Source: Streptomyces spongiicola
GTDB lineage: Bacteria; Actinomycetota; Actinomycetes; Streptomycetales; Streptomycetaceae
Length of the DNA: 64,000 nt
NCBI RefSeq assembly: GCF_003122365.1
Contig: NZ_CP029254.1
Span: forward strand, 5,451,001 to 5,515,000
Direction: 5' to 3'
The notes below the pieces were generated by a model. The model worked only from the letters and a program-made list of their open reading frames with translations. It was not told where the DNA came from and ran no database searches. Each line of letters opens with the position of its first letter. Position 1 is the stretch's first letter. Position numbers and translations under genes: made by a program. Positions 40,374 to 48,507 of this stretch are shown piece after piece.

Positions 40374-42128
40374 ATGAGTGAGAACGAGCAGCCGTTGACC
40401 CCCGAGCAGCAGCAGGCCGAGGACTCCACACAGATCCGCGCGCGGTTCGGCGCGACAGACGCCCTCGAGCGCTTCGCGACGATGATGGACGACATCGGCT
40501 TCGGCAGCGGCTCGGGCGGGTTCTTCGGCAGGACGGACTTCGAGTCGAGGAGGCTCAACGAGATGCTCGATCTCGTCGGGAACTCCAATCCCGCCGATCT
40601 GGAGCGTGCGGGCGAGGCCCTCGTCGGAGCGAAGACCGCCCTCAACAGGGCCGCGAGGGAACTTTCCGACTACGTCAACAGGGTCGAATGGAAGGGCGAG
40701 GCCGCAACCGAGTTCCGGCGTTTCGGAAACGCCCTGGCCAAGCATGCCTATGCGTTGGCGACCTTCGCCAACGCAGCCGGTACCCAGATGACGGCCGCGA
40801 GCACGGGCCTGACCTCTGTCCGGAACTCCATGCCGCGGGAACGCGACAACCGCCAGGTGCCGAGGACGGTCGAGGACTTCGCGCTGACCCCGGCCAAGGA
40901 GAACGATCCGGAGTATCTGGAGGCGGTCAGGGTCGAGAGGAACCGCCAGGAGGCCATCAACCAGATGAACCGCCTGGCATCCTTCTACGCGGTGTCGGAG
41001 GAGTCGCTGGCCGCGCAGCAACCGCCGGCGTTTCCAGCGGCGTTGAGCGCGGATGTGCCGCGGCCCACGGTGATGAGGAGAGGGAGCGACTCCCAGGTGA
41101 ACCCGGCGCACGGTGCCGGGTCCTCGAGCGATGTCAGTCGGCCAGGCGCTGACCAGGGTGGGACGAGAGCCACAGGCGGCGGCTCCCGCGCTGGGGAGTT
41201 CGGTACGGTCCCGTCGGTGACGGAGCGGCAGACGGCCATGGAGATCGACGGAGTGGCGACACCCCCCGCCCCGACCGCGACGTCCGGTGGAGCACCGCAC
41301 TCACCGGCCACGGGCAGTCCCGGTAACCCAGGAGGCCCGCACTCCTCCACGCCACCGGTCCTCGCCGCTCCCGTCCAGGGGTTGCCACCCCGAGCCAGGG
41401 GTACCTCGGCCGCGCCACGGGTGGGTGGAAGTGCCGGCGGAAACGCGGTCGGCCGCCCCAGCGCGACCGGCAGCGGTGCCCCGGCTGCTGGACGCGCCGG
41501 AGTGGCCGGCCGCACGGGTGCCGTGGGAAGCCCCACCACGCCGGGCGCCCGGGGCATGCTCGGTCGCCCCTACGGGCCCACGGGAACAGGCGGTGCCGCA
41601 GGGCGAGCAGGTGCCGTGGGCGCGTCCGGGCAGGGCCCTGCTGTCGGCCGGCCGGCCGCTGCGGGCCAATCCCCAGCCGGCCGTACGAGCCGTGCACCGA
41701 CGGCAAGTGGACGTGCCGGTCACTCGAGCGGCGTCATCGGAGGAACCCCTCAGCGTGCAGTCCCCGGAAACGCCGGTTCGCGTACGCCCAAGGGCACCGT
41801 CGTCGGTGCCGAGACTTCCCCCCATGGCCGTAGCCCTGGGGCAAGGTCGAATCAGTTCGGCGCGATCGGTGCGGGTGAAGGCAAGGCTGTGCCTCGGACA
41901 ACGGGAAAGGGCACGCCGACTGTCGATGGAGTCCTCGGCATGCCACGCAACGGTGCCCAAGGCGTGGGGTCGGCTTCGGGAGCTGTGTCCGGAGCCAAGG
42001 CCGGTCAACGACAGCCAGGTCGCCAGGACCAGGAACGCGAGGAGGCCGCGCGTCCTGACCACCTGACCGAGGACGAGCAGACGTGGAAAGTACAGCGACG
42101 GGGTGCTGTACCACCAGTGATCGACTAG
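40374..42128 (+). CDS. WXG-domain protein with long Pro/Gly-rich tail, candidate T7SS substrate
   Basis: This is a 584-residue protein. Residues 60-155 form a helical hairpin with the W-x-G turn (YVNRVEWKGEAATEFRRF), as in ESX substrates of the WXG100/PPE/EspB type. From about 215 to 550 the sequence is low-complexity Gly/Ala/Pro/Ser/Arg with no recognisable domain. The C terminus returns to an ordered-looking motif, HLTEDEQTWKVQRRGAVPPVI, which I recall on other Streptomyces T7SS-locus proteins of this type. It starts 6 bases after the helical protein gene and precedes a second mycosin by 25 bases. Export by the ESX machine is an inference. Confidence 0.82.
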   Translation: MSENEQPLTPEQQQAEDSTQIRARFGATDALERFATMMDDIGFGSGSGGFFGRTDFESRRLNEMLDLVGNSNPADLERAGEALVGAKTALNRAARELSDYVNRVEWKGEAATEFRRFGNALAKHAYALATFANAAGTQMTAASTGLTSVRNSMPRERDNRQVPRTVEDFALTPAKENDPEYLEAVRVERNRQEAINQMNRLASFYAVSEESLAAQQPPAFPAALSADVPRPTVMRRGSDSQVNPAHGAGSSSDVSRPGADQGGTRATGGGSRAGEFGTVPSVTERQTAMEIDGVATPPAPTATSGGAPHSPATGSPGNPGGPHSSTPPVLAAPVQGLPPRARGTSAAPRVGGSAGGNAVGRPSATGSGAPAAGRAGVAGRTGAVGSPTTPGARGMLGRPYGPTGTGGAAGRAGAVGASGQGPAVGRPAAAGQSPAGRTSRAPTASGRAGHSSGVIGGTPQRAVPGNAGSRTPKGTVVGAETSPHGRSPGARSNQFGAIGAGEGKAVPRTTGKGTPTVDGVLGMPRNGAQGVGSASGAVSGAKAGQRQPGRQDQEREEAARPDHLTEDEQTWKVQRRGAVPPVID

Positions 42129-42153
42129 GCGCAGGGAAGGTTCGGAAGTCGGG

Positions 42154-43407
42154 ATGACAGCAGGAACGAGCCGGAGGTGGGGCCGCGCCTCCCGGCGCCC
42201 TCTCACATTCACCATGGCATTGGTCGGAGCGTGTGCCGTCTCCCTGATCAATATGGCCCCGACCGCTGCCGCGGGGGACATGCGCTCCAGGCAGTGGTAC
42301 CTGGACGCGATGCATGCCGACGAGATCTGGAAGAAGACGACCGGCGAGGGCATCACCGTTGCCGTCATCGATACAGGAGTGAATCCTTCGATACCATCCC
42401 TGAAGGGGAAGGTCCTGAAAGGTCTGGATGCATCGGACACCAAGGGCGATGCCACGGACGACTACAACGGTCACGGTACGAGCATGGCTGAACTGATCGC
42501 CGGTTCGGGTGAAGGCGGTGGCTTGAAAGGGCTTGCCCCAGGGGCGAAGATCCTGCCCTTGCGGATCTCTGACACTGATCTGCAGAACAGGGTAGCGGTG
42601 AACGCCCATGATGCGGAAGAGGCCATTCGGTTCGCCGCGGACAGTGATGCGCGGATCATCAGCATGTCCTTCGGAAGCAAGTACTTGAGTCCTCAGGAGA
42701 TTGAAGCGGTCAAGTACGCCGAGGAAAAGGGCAAGTTGTTCTTCGCCGCTGTTGGCAATGATGCAAAGAACGGTAACAAGCCCGAGTACCCTGCCAACTA
42801 TCCGGAGGTGGTCGGTGTCGCAGCAACGGACAGGGAGGGGCGGGTCGCCGATTACTCCCAGCACGGTGACTTCGTCGATATCGCCGCGCCCGGCAACGAC
42901 ATCCCCGGCTGGTGCGACACCACCTTCACGCGCTATTGCGACGGTGACGGCGGCACCAGCTCGGCAACAGCGCTCGCCTCTGCCTCCGCCGCCCTGATCT
43001 GGTCCCTCCATCCGGAGTGGACCGCGAACCAGGTCCTCCGGGTCATGTTCGAGAGTGCGGCCAAGCCCGACGGCTCCGGGGACGGCACCCTCAGCAACTA
43101 CCTCGGCCACGGAATCGTGCGCCCCAACGCACACATCAACCGAGGCCTCGGCAAGCCGGGAGACCCCGACATCAGCCCCCTGACCAACGAGAGGACGGGC
43201 GGCGCCCCCGCAGACCCGGCGGCCCCTTCCACTCCGGCCGCGTCACAGCCGCCGAAGGAGAAGCCCGTCTCCGAGGCATTGACGGAGGGCTCGAGCAAGA
43301 AGACCCAGGACGACGGCCATTTGGGCCTTGTCCTGGGCGGAGCAGCAGTCGTCGCGGTCCTCGCGGGCATGGCCTTCACCGTCGTCCGTCAGCGGCGCGC
43401 TGCCTGA
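42154..43407 (+). CDS. Second mycosin-like S8 serine protease of the locus
   Basis: This 417-residue protein has the same plan as MycP: signal peptide (about 15-40), catalytic Asp73 (VIDTGVN), His107 (NGHGTSM), Ser269 (GGTSSATA), oxyanion Asn in AVGNDAKNG, and a C-terminal membrane anchor (about 390-411) ending in QRRAA. The sequence around Ser lacks the usual Pro (SAT for SAP). Base composition is much lower in GC than its surroundings; 42721-42780 has 29 G+C of 60. It belongs to the operon started at 39870, so it may be dedicated to the WXG/Pro-Gly-rich protein made just upstream. Confidence 0.9.
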   Translation: MTAGTSRRWGRASRRPLTFTMALVGACAVSLINMAPTAAAGDMRSRQWYLDAMHADEIWKKTTGEGITVAVIDTGVNPSIPSLKGKVLKGLDASDTKGDATDDYNGHGTSMAELIAGSGEGGGLKGLAPGAKILPLRISDTDLQNRVAVNAHDAEEAIRFAADSDARIISMSFGSKYLSPQEIEAVKYAEEKGKLFFAAVGNDAKNGNKPEYPANYPEVVGVAATDREGRVADYSQHGDFVDIAAPGNDIPGWCDTTFTRYCDGDGGTSSATALASASAALIWSLHPEWTANQVLRVMFESAAKPDGSGDGTLSNYLGHGIVRPNAHINRGLGKPGDPDISPLTNERTGGAPADPAAPSTPAASQPPKEKPVSEALTEGSSKKTQDDGHLGLVLGGAAVVAVLAGMAFTVVRQRRAA

Positions 43408-43522
43408 CCGCACGGCCGGGGCAACGAATCCGGACAGAGGTCTTCACCTTGAGCATCGCCTTGCTGCTGTCTGGCGAGGCGCGATCCAAACCAGTCACAC
43501 GAATTCAGAAGGGAACGCAACT

Positions 43523-43876
43523 GTGTCACAGGGCCAGCGGCTTTCGGACCAGCAAGTCATTCAGCTCGAGAGGCAGCTCACCGAGAAGTTCGACTCGATC
43601 AAGGGCCAACTGCGGCAGATCCAGGGCACGATCGACAGCCTCGAGGGCCAGTGGAAGGGTATCGGTGCCGGGGCCTTCAACGCGAAGCAGCAGGAGATCA
43701 ACACCTCGATGGTGGGTCTCGGCAACATCCTCGCGAAGTTCATCGAGGCCATGAGCACTTCGAGGAGGATCAAGGACGGCACCGAGGACGACGTCCGCGC
43801 CGCCGTGCAGGCGATCAACGTCGATCTCGGTGCCGGTGGCAGCGCCGCCCCCAGGTCGGGCCTCGCCGGTCTCTAG
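43523..43876 (+). CDS. WXG100 family Esx protein (first of pair)
   Basis: This 117-residue helical hairpin has the defining turn in SLEGQWKGIGAGAF (about residues 41-54). Helix 1 is QVIQLERQLTEKFDSIKGQ; helix 2 is TSMVGLGNILAKFIEAMST. A disordered Gly/Ala tail follows. There is no YxxxD/E export motif. The GTG at 43523 has GAAGGGAA upstream. It precedes the second Esx gene by 65 bp, and the pair should form the secreted EsxB/EsxA-type heterodimer. I cannot assign A or B with certainty, so no symbol is given. Confidence 0.9.
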   Translation: MSQGQRLSDQQVIQLERQLTEKFDSIKGQLRQIQGTIDSLEGQWKGIGAGAFNAKQQEINTSMVGLGNILAKFIEAMSTSRRIKDGTEDDVRAAVQAINVDLGAGGSAAPRSGLAGL

Positions 43877-43941
43877 GAACACCGAGCTACTCGACTTCGG
43901 CTGTCATGGCCGATCATCACCAAACGCGAGATGAGGGAATC

Positions 43942-44244
43942 ATGGGCATGAACTCGGGAGACGAGCTCGTCGTCAGGTACGGCGGTCTTGAACTGGCGGC
44001 GACCACGCTCGGCAACCAGGCCAGGAAGCTCGAGGAGGACCTGCGGGAGATCAAGGCGGCCATGGCCACCGTGGCCGCCGGCTGGGAGGGCGAGGCCCAC
44101 AACGCCTACGTTCAGGAGCAGGCGAAGTGGGACAAGGAGGCAGCGGACATCCATCGCGCGCTCATGCAGATCGGTCAGGTCGTGGCGAACGCGGGTGGCG
44201 ACTACATGGGTGGTGACAGGAAGGCCGCCGGCTACTTCGCCTGA
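43942..44244 (+). CDS. WXG100 family Esx protein (second of pair, with YxxxD motif)
   Basis: This is a 100-residue helical hairpin with the W-x-G turn in AAGWEGEAHNAY (about residues 43-54). The C-terminal segment contains YMGGD, matching the YxxxD/E type VII export signal that normally sits on one partner of an Esx pair. The start is uncertain among ATGs at 43906, 43942 and 43948; GAGGGA (43933-43938) suits 43948 or 43942. A terminator-like hairpin follows at 44285. Confidence 0.9.
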   Translation: MGMNSGDELVVRYGGLELAATTLGNQARKLEEDLREIKAAMATVAAGWEGEAHNAYVQEQAKWDKEAADIHRALMQIGQVVANAGGDYMGGDRKAAGYFA

Positions 44245-44284
44245 CATGCTCGGCTGCGGCGGACGGCTCGGGGTGCTGATGAGG

Positions 44285-44311
44285 GGTGGGCACGCGCGAG
44301 GGGTGCCCACC
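44285..44311. terminator. Terminator between the Esx pair and the convergent lipoprotein gene
   Basis: GGTGGGCAC (44285-44293) pairs with GTGCCCACC (44303-44311) around a 9-nt loop, followed by TCTT. The genes on each side converge on it. Confidence 0.6.
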
Positions 44312-44404
44312 TCTTCGTCAGCTCCGATGCCAGAGATCCGGGGAACCGGGAAACGGTTATCGGGATCTTTGCTGCATGCCCGGGTGTAACGGAATCAGCA
44401 GGTC

Positions 44405-45019
44405 CTATGACGCAGTTCCCCTGCATGCCGCGGAGTCGGCAACAGACCTCGCGTAGGCGAGCAGCAGGTTCTTGGCCGCATGGATGTCTGAGAACTTCTT
44501 GTCGTAGATGAGCACTCTGACGAAGAGCTGGTTCATGTCAGGATGCTCCTTGGCCGCCGCTGGGCATGAGATGAGACGTACCCCGCCCTTGCTACTCCAG
44601 GCGTACGTCCCGTCCTCGCTTCTCTGGCCGTCGAGTTCGATGTACGGGTTGCTGCCGGCCACCGTGGCAATGGAGGCATCTCGTTTCCACTCCGAGAACG
44701 CGCTCAACACGGTCTTGCCATCGACGGAAACCTTGCAGTGGGTGCGCCCTACCTCCCTTGACTGTGCGTCCGCTTTCACGGTGCTGCCGCTCCTGGGCAG
44801 CACCGCGTCCAGCGAGGCGGTCGGCACCGGTGTTCCGCAGAGTTCCGACGGTACGGTGAAGGACCGCTTCTCCTCTGGATCCGAGCAGGCAGTGAGAATC
44901 AGTGCGAGCTGTGCGGCCATCATGAGTGCGGTGCACTGTCGTGCTGATCGCCGCTTCGGGTTCCGGCTCTTCTGCCGGGCAGTCCTAGCGGAGGCGGTAG
45001 TCGTACTCGAATGTCTCAT
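44405..45019 (-). CDS. Lipoprotein, candidate immunity partner of the adjacent T7SS effector-like protein
   Basis: This is a 204-residue protein. The N terminus is unusually long and basic (about 35 residues) before a hydrophobic stretch and lipobox LILTACSD, so lipidation at Cys is likely. The mature part has three further cysteines (ELCGTP, RTHCKVS, LISCPAA) and near its end VADSAACRG. No domain is recognised. The ATG (45019) overlaps the stop of the 762-residue WXG protein by 4 bp, so expression is tightly coupled. In other T7SS effector loci a lipoprotein can serve as the immunity factor; that role here is inference. Confidence 0.85.
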   Translation of the reverse strand: MRHSSTTTASARTARQKSRNPKRRSARQCTALMMAAQLALILTACSDPEEKRSFTVPSELCGTPVPTASLDAVLPRSGSTVKADAQSREVGRTHCKVSVDGKTVLSAFSEWKRDASIATVAGSNPYIELDGQRSEDGTYAWSSKGGVRLISCPAAAKEHPDMNQLFVRVLIYDKKFSDIHAAKNLLLAYARSVADSAACRGTAS

Positions 45020-47304
45020 TCTGCGGGAACCTCCGTGGTCAGATGGTCTGACATGTGTCTGACGTTTGCGGCGGCATCCGAGAATCCGTCGTCGCGGCCC
45101 TTCAGGGCCCAATCAGCCGCTCGGTCAGGATTGGAGAGACCATGAGCCTTGGCCGCGTCGGCGGCTGCCATTTGTCCGTGCTCCGCGCTCTGCTCCCTAC
45201 TCGTCTCCCATAGACTGCCCGCCTCTTGGCCGGCATCGTTCAGGACATCGGTCTCAGACTGCTGAAAGATGTGCTCGAGGAGCATGCCGCTGACGGTAGT
45301 CGCGGCACCGCCGACCACGGCACCGCCCACCGGTGTGGCGATGAAACTCACACCGGCTCCGATGCCCGTTCCCACGGCCCCGGACCACGCGTTCTTCTGC
45401 TGCGCGACCGAGTCCGAGAACTCTTTGGCCTCCTTGGCGGCTGGTCCCAGCACGGCTTCTTGTACGCCGATTGAGAGCGTGCCGCTCACCTCACCCGAAC
45501 GACGGGTGATCGCCTCAACCGTGTCCTGGGCCGAGTGCGGATAGCGCTGGTCCGCCGGGAGGTCCGGATTGAGGTGGTAGTCCATGAGGTCAGCCATGTA
45601 GGCCTTTTGGCCCACTTCGATAGCAGCGTATCCTTGAGGATTCTGACCCACGGTCACGAGGAACGACGAGACGTCCCTATGATGGAGATCGGCTTGGGTG
45701 CCCGCCAGAGGGAACAGCTTGTCAGTGCTCCCGTGCGGGTCGTCCGCGATCGCACGGTTGATGTCGGGCAGGTATTCCGAGGCGATCTGCCCGATACTGT
45801 CGGACATATAGCCGTTGTCTGTGAGTCGTTTGGGGTTCTCCGCAACAGAGGCGACGATGTCCGACATAAGTTTGGCCTGTACATTCGAGTGCGGTGGGAG
45901 GTCGGCGGTCGGCATCTCGCCCGCCGGATGGCCGGTCGTCGCGGCTTCCAGCGCCATCGCCAGGTTGTTCCGTCCTGCGATGCTCTCCTCGCGAGCCTCG
46001 TCGTAGTCGTGGGGCCAGTCGCGCTCCTCGAAGAAGTATTCGAAGTTGCTCAGAGAGCGCCGGTCGTCCTTGCCGTCCACCTTGAAGTCGTGGTCCTCGT
46101 CCTTCGCGAGGAAGGTGGCGCCGAAGAAATCGGTGGCTGCGTCGGGGTTGTTGGCAAGCGCCTTGAAGTAGCCGGTCATCGGGTCCCAGCCGGTATCGGT
46201 TCCCGTGTGGTTCAGCTGCGGATCAATGCCGAGGGGCTGCCAGGCGGCATGGCCACCGTTGTGTGTGAGCTTCTTCTCCGCGGCGACGAGCTTGTTGCCG
46301 AACTCGTGCAGGAACTTGTCGTCGTAGTCGCCCCACCGCATGAGGTTGCTCATGATCTGACCGCCGAAAGGCATTCCGCCGTGCTTCTCCAACGGCCTGT
46401 CGGTGAGGGCTACGACATCCCGCCTCCATGTCTCCATGGCGGTCGTGTCACTTTGGCTGGCCGTGGCCAGCGTGAGGCCGAAGCTTCTCTGGAGGCCGGC
46501 CATCTGCTCGCGCCGCTCATGCATGAGTTCCGGATTGGCCATGGGCCTGTTCAGATCGGCCCAGAACTCCAGGGTTCCCTTGCCGCCGAGGTTTGCGGCG
46601 AACCGCTCGGCGAACAGGGCGTCGCCGGCGAATCTCCTGAGGCCGGCGTTCAGCCGGTCGAACTGCTCGACCGTGAGCGCCTCGGGGTTCTTCTTCGCCA
46701 GCTGCGCCAGAGCGTCTGCTTGTCTGAGCGCGTCAGCGGCAGTGTCCCGGTCGGCATAGTCGACGTCGGAGAAGCCGAGCTTGCTCTGGTCGACGAGTGC
46801 CGTCAGGACCCTGGTCGCGGAACTGTCGCTCTGGGTCGCGCCGTCGAGGATTCTCTGCACCTCATCCCGCAGGGCGGTCACATCCGCGTCGGTGTGAGAG
46901 GGGAGGCTCGTCCCCCGCGCGGCCCGGTCGGGATGGATGTTCATGCTCACCGTGAAGCCGCCGCCCGCTGTGGAGACGACGGTGAGGTTCCTCTCGAGCC
47001 CGCGCGCGATCGCGTCGTTCAGTCTGGCCTGGTAGTCCTTCAGCTCGCCGCAGGTGTCCCTCAGGATGTTGCGGATCGACACGGCCTGGGCGTGGGCGTC
47101 CGCGAACTCGCCTGCCGTTCTTCCGATGAACTGCTTGGAGATCTTCTCGTTCTCACCGGTCCAGTTCGCCTGGTTCGCCTGTTTGCGCAGCCCGTCGTCG
47201 GCGTCCCTCTTCAAGATCGCGAGCTTGCCCGTCAGGGTCGTCCAGTCGGCGACGGATTCTTCGAGCAGGCCGAACCTGGCGAAACGCAGAGTCTCGAGAT
47301 CCAT
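45016..47304 (-). CDS. DUF6571-like WXG-containing large protein, candidate T7SS effector
   Basis: This is a 762-residue protein. The N-terminal about 110 residues form a WXG-like hairpin (ANQANWTGENEKISKQFIGRT). The long middle resembles the DUF6571 proteins of Streptomyces, with WQPLGIDPQLNHTGTD, FEYFFEERDWPHDYDE and repeated helical segments. Near residues 640-690 a glycine-zipper stretch (GAVGTGIGAGVSFIATPVGG and GAVVGGAATTVSG) could insert into membranes. It starts 2 bases after the upstream helical protein and overlaps the downstream lipoprotein. The place in the ESX locus, the WXG turn and the partner genes suggest an exported effector; no catalytic motif is identifiable. Confidence 0.85.
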   Translation of the reverse strand: MDLETLRFARFGLLEESVADWTTLTGKLAILKRDADDGLRKQANQANWTGENEKISKQFIGRTAGEFADAHAQAVSIRNILRDTCGELKDYQARLNDAIARGLERNLTVVSTAGGGFTVSMNIHPDRAARGTSLPSHTDADVTALRDEVQRILDGATQSDSSATRVLTALVDQSKLGFSDVDYADRDTAADALRQADALAQLAKKNPEALTVEQFDRLNAGLRRFAGDALFAERFAANLGGKGTLEFWADLNRPMANPELMHERREQMAGLQRSFGLTLATASQSDTTAMETWRRDVVALTDRPLEKHGGMPFGGQIMSNLMRWGDYDDKFLHEFGNKLVAAEKKLTHNGGHAAWQPLGIDPQLNHTGTDTGWDPMTGYFKALANNPDAATDFFGATFLAKDEDHDFKVDGKDDRRSLSNFEYFFEERDWPHDYDEAREESIAGRNNLAMALEAATTGHPAGEMPTADLPPHSNVQAKLMSDIVASVAENPKRLTDNGYMSDSIGQIASEYLPDINRAIADDPHGSTDKLFPLAGTQADLHHRDVSSFLVTVGQNPQGYAAIEVGQKAYMADLMDYHLNPDLPADQRYPHSAQDTVEAITRRSGEVSGTLSIGVQEAVLGPAAKEAKEFSDSVAQQKNAWSGAVGTGIGAGVSFIATPVGGAVVGGAATTVSGMLLEHIFQQSETDVLNDAGQEAGSLWETSREQSAEHGQMAAADAAKAHGLSNPDRAADWALKGRDDGFSDAAANVRHMSDHLTTEVPAE

Positions 47305-47306
47305 GG

Positions 47307-47813
47307 CTAGTCCTTGCCCTTCTCGCTCTTCCTGCTGTCGCCGTAGATCGTGTTCTTCTCGCCCGGCTCCCCGACGCGTTCGTCGAATCCCCCGTCCAGG
47401 GTGGCGATGCTGCTCAGCTGCCCGGTGATGCGGTGCTCGTCGTCCTGGTGGATCCTCTGTGTCACTCGCATGTGGTTCGAGATATGGGAGCAGGCGTCCC
47501 GGAGCGTGCCGAGCTGTTCGTCCCAGCGCCTGGCCACGTGGGCGAGCCCGTTCCCGAGGTCGAAGCCCTGGCGCCTGAGGTCCTCGGCCGCCTTGGAACT
47601 GCTGGGGCCGGCCACACGCGCCTCGTCCCACAACCGGTTGAACAGCGTGAACGCGTTGGTTCCGATCTCCGCGAGATCGGTTTCGGAGACGGCGAGGTCG
47701 CCGTAGGCGCCACCGCCCCCGCCTCCCTCGTCGGGCACCCGGTTCAGCTGCATCCGCTCCGGATGGCGCCCGGCTGCCTGCGTCTTCAACCGCTCCCACT
47801 CATCCCATGCCAT
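47307..47813 (-). CDS. Small helical T7SS-locus protein, candidate targeting partner of the DUF6571-like protein
   Basis: This 168-residue protein begins with an acidic/basic helix (WDEWERLKTQAAGRH), then a Gly run and a four-helix-like middle (FTLFNRLWDEARVAG, LAHVARRWDEQLGTLRDACS, THM-type helix ending RIHQDDEHRITGQL). There is no WXG turn and no signal peptide. It has the size and helical nature of the small partners encoded just ahead of large WXG/LXG effectors in other type VII systems. The ATG at 47813 has AAAGGAG with 8-nt spacing. It is first in the three-gene minus-strand operon. Confidence 0.85.
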   Translation of the reverse strand: MAWDEWERLKTQAAGRHPERMQLNRVPDEGGGGGGAYGDLAVSETDLAEIGTNAFTLFNRLWDEARVAGPSSSKAAEDLRRQGFDLGNGLAHVARRWDEQLGTLRDACSHISNHMRVTQRIHQDDEHRITGQLSSIATLDGGFDERVGEPGEKNTIYGDSRKSEKGKD

Positions 47814-48507
47814 CGAGTGGCTCCTTTCCCCCGTGTGGCGCCGGTCGCGGCGTTCGTTCCCTCAACCTATTGAGCGTGCGCGATCACCTGCAAGAACCGT
47901 CCGCGGGCCAGTTGTGGCGCTGTACATCAAACGCCCGATCGCGTGGGCCATTTCGGACCGGCGGGGCAGTGGACCGGCGGGGCAGTGGACCGGCGGGGCA
48001 GCGAGGCAGAGGTGTCGCGGTGCCGTGGTGCCGCGGTGACCCGTGGGACGACTCGTTTCGTTCACCCGTGGCGCTCCACGTCCCCAGGCTCGTGGAACCA
48101 GGGACACCAGGGGTCCTCTCCCGGCCCTCACGCACGGTGGATCGACGGGGTCACGCCACGAACCCCTCGCACTCGGCCCGACACGCTGTCACGGCCGCCG
48201 CTCCTCTCCGTCTCGCGGACGCGCACCGCGGACTCGAGACGGACGAGTGTCTTCGCCCGGCCCGGCCCCGTCTCGAAGGCTCCCGCGAAGTGGAGCAGGC
48301 CTACCGCCGGCCGGCACCCAGAAACGCGGCCACGCAAGCGAGGGCCACGCAGCGGGCCGTGAAAGGGGCCGCCGCCGACGGCTCAGGGGCCTCCGGACGC
48401 CCGACGCACGGTGCCCCGAACCGCCACCGGAGCTGTCGGGGGGCGATGCCCGGCGCGGAGGCGAGGACCGCCACCGCGAAGACGCCGGCGAAGGCGGCCG
48501 CACCCGA
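47814..48507. other. Gene-free region upstream of the effector-like operon
   Basis: This 694-bp gap between eccC (ending at 48508) and the helical-protein gene must contain that operon's promoter. It includes a 16-bp triple repeat at 47955-48002. Frames here are Arg/Pro/Gly-rich without ribosome sites; I see no gene. It may mark an insertion or rearrangement point within the locus. Confidence 0.5.
47955..48002. repeat. 16-bp tandem repeat, three copies
   Basis: GGACCGGCGGGGCAGT is present at 47955 and 47971, and a third copy at 47987 has one change in its last base. It lies about 140 bp upstream of the effector-like operon start. Confidence 0.88.

Noticed and set aside
41287..42066. Overlapping plus-strand frame inside the WXG/Pro-Gly-rich gene
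   Set aside because: It is basic, low-complexity sequence without a ribosome site; the WXG protein frame covers the region with a coherent C-terminal motif.
48128..48503. Small minus-strand genes after eccC
   Set aside because: Several short frames exist but none has a ribosome site or plausible protein composition.
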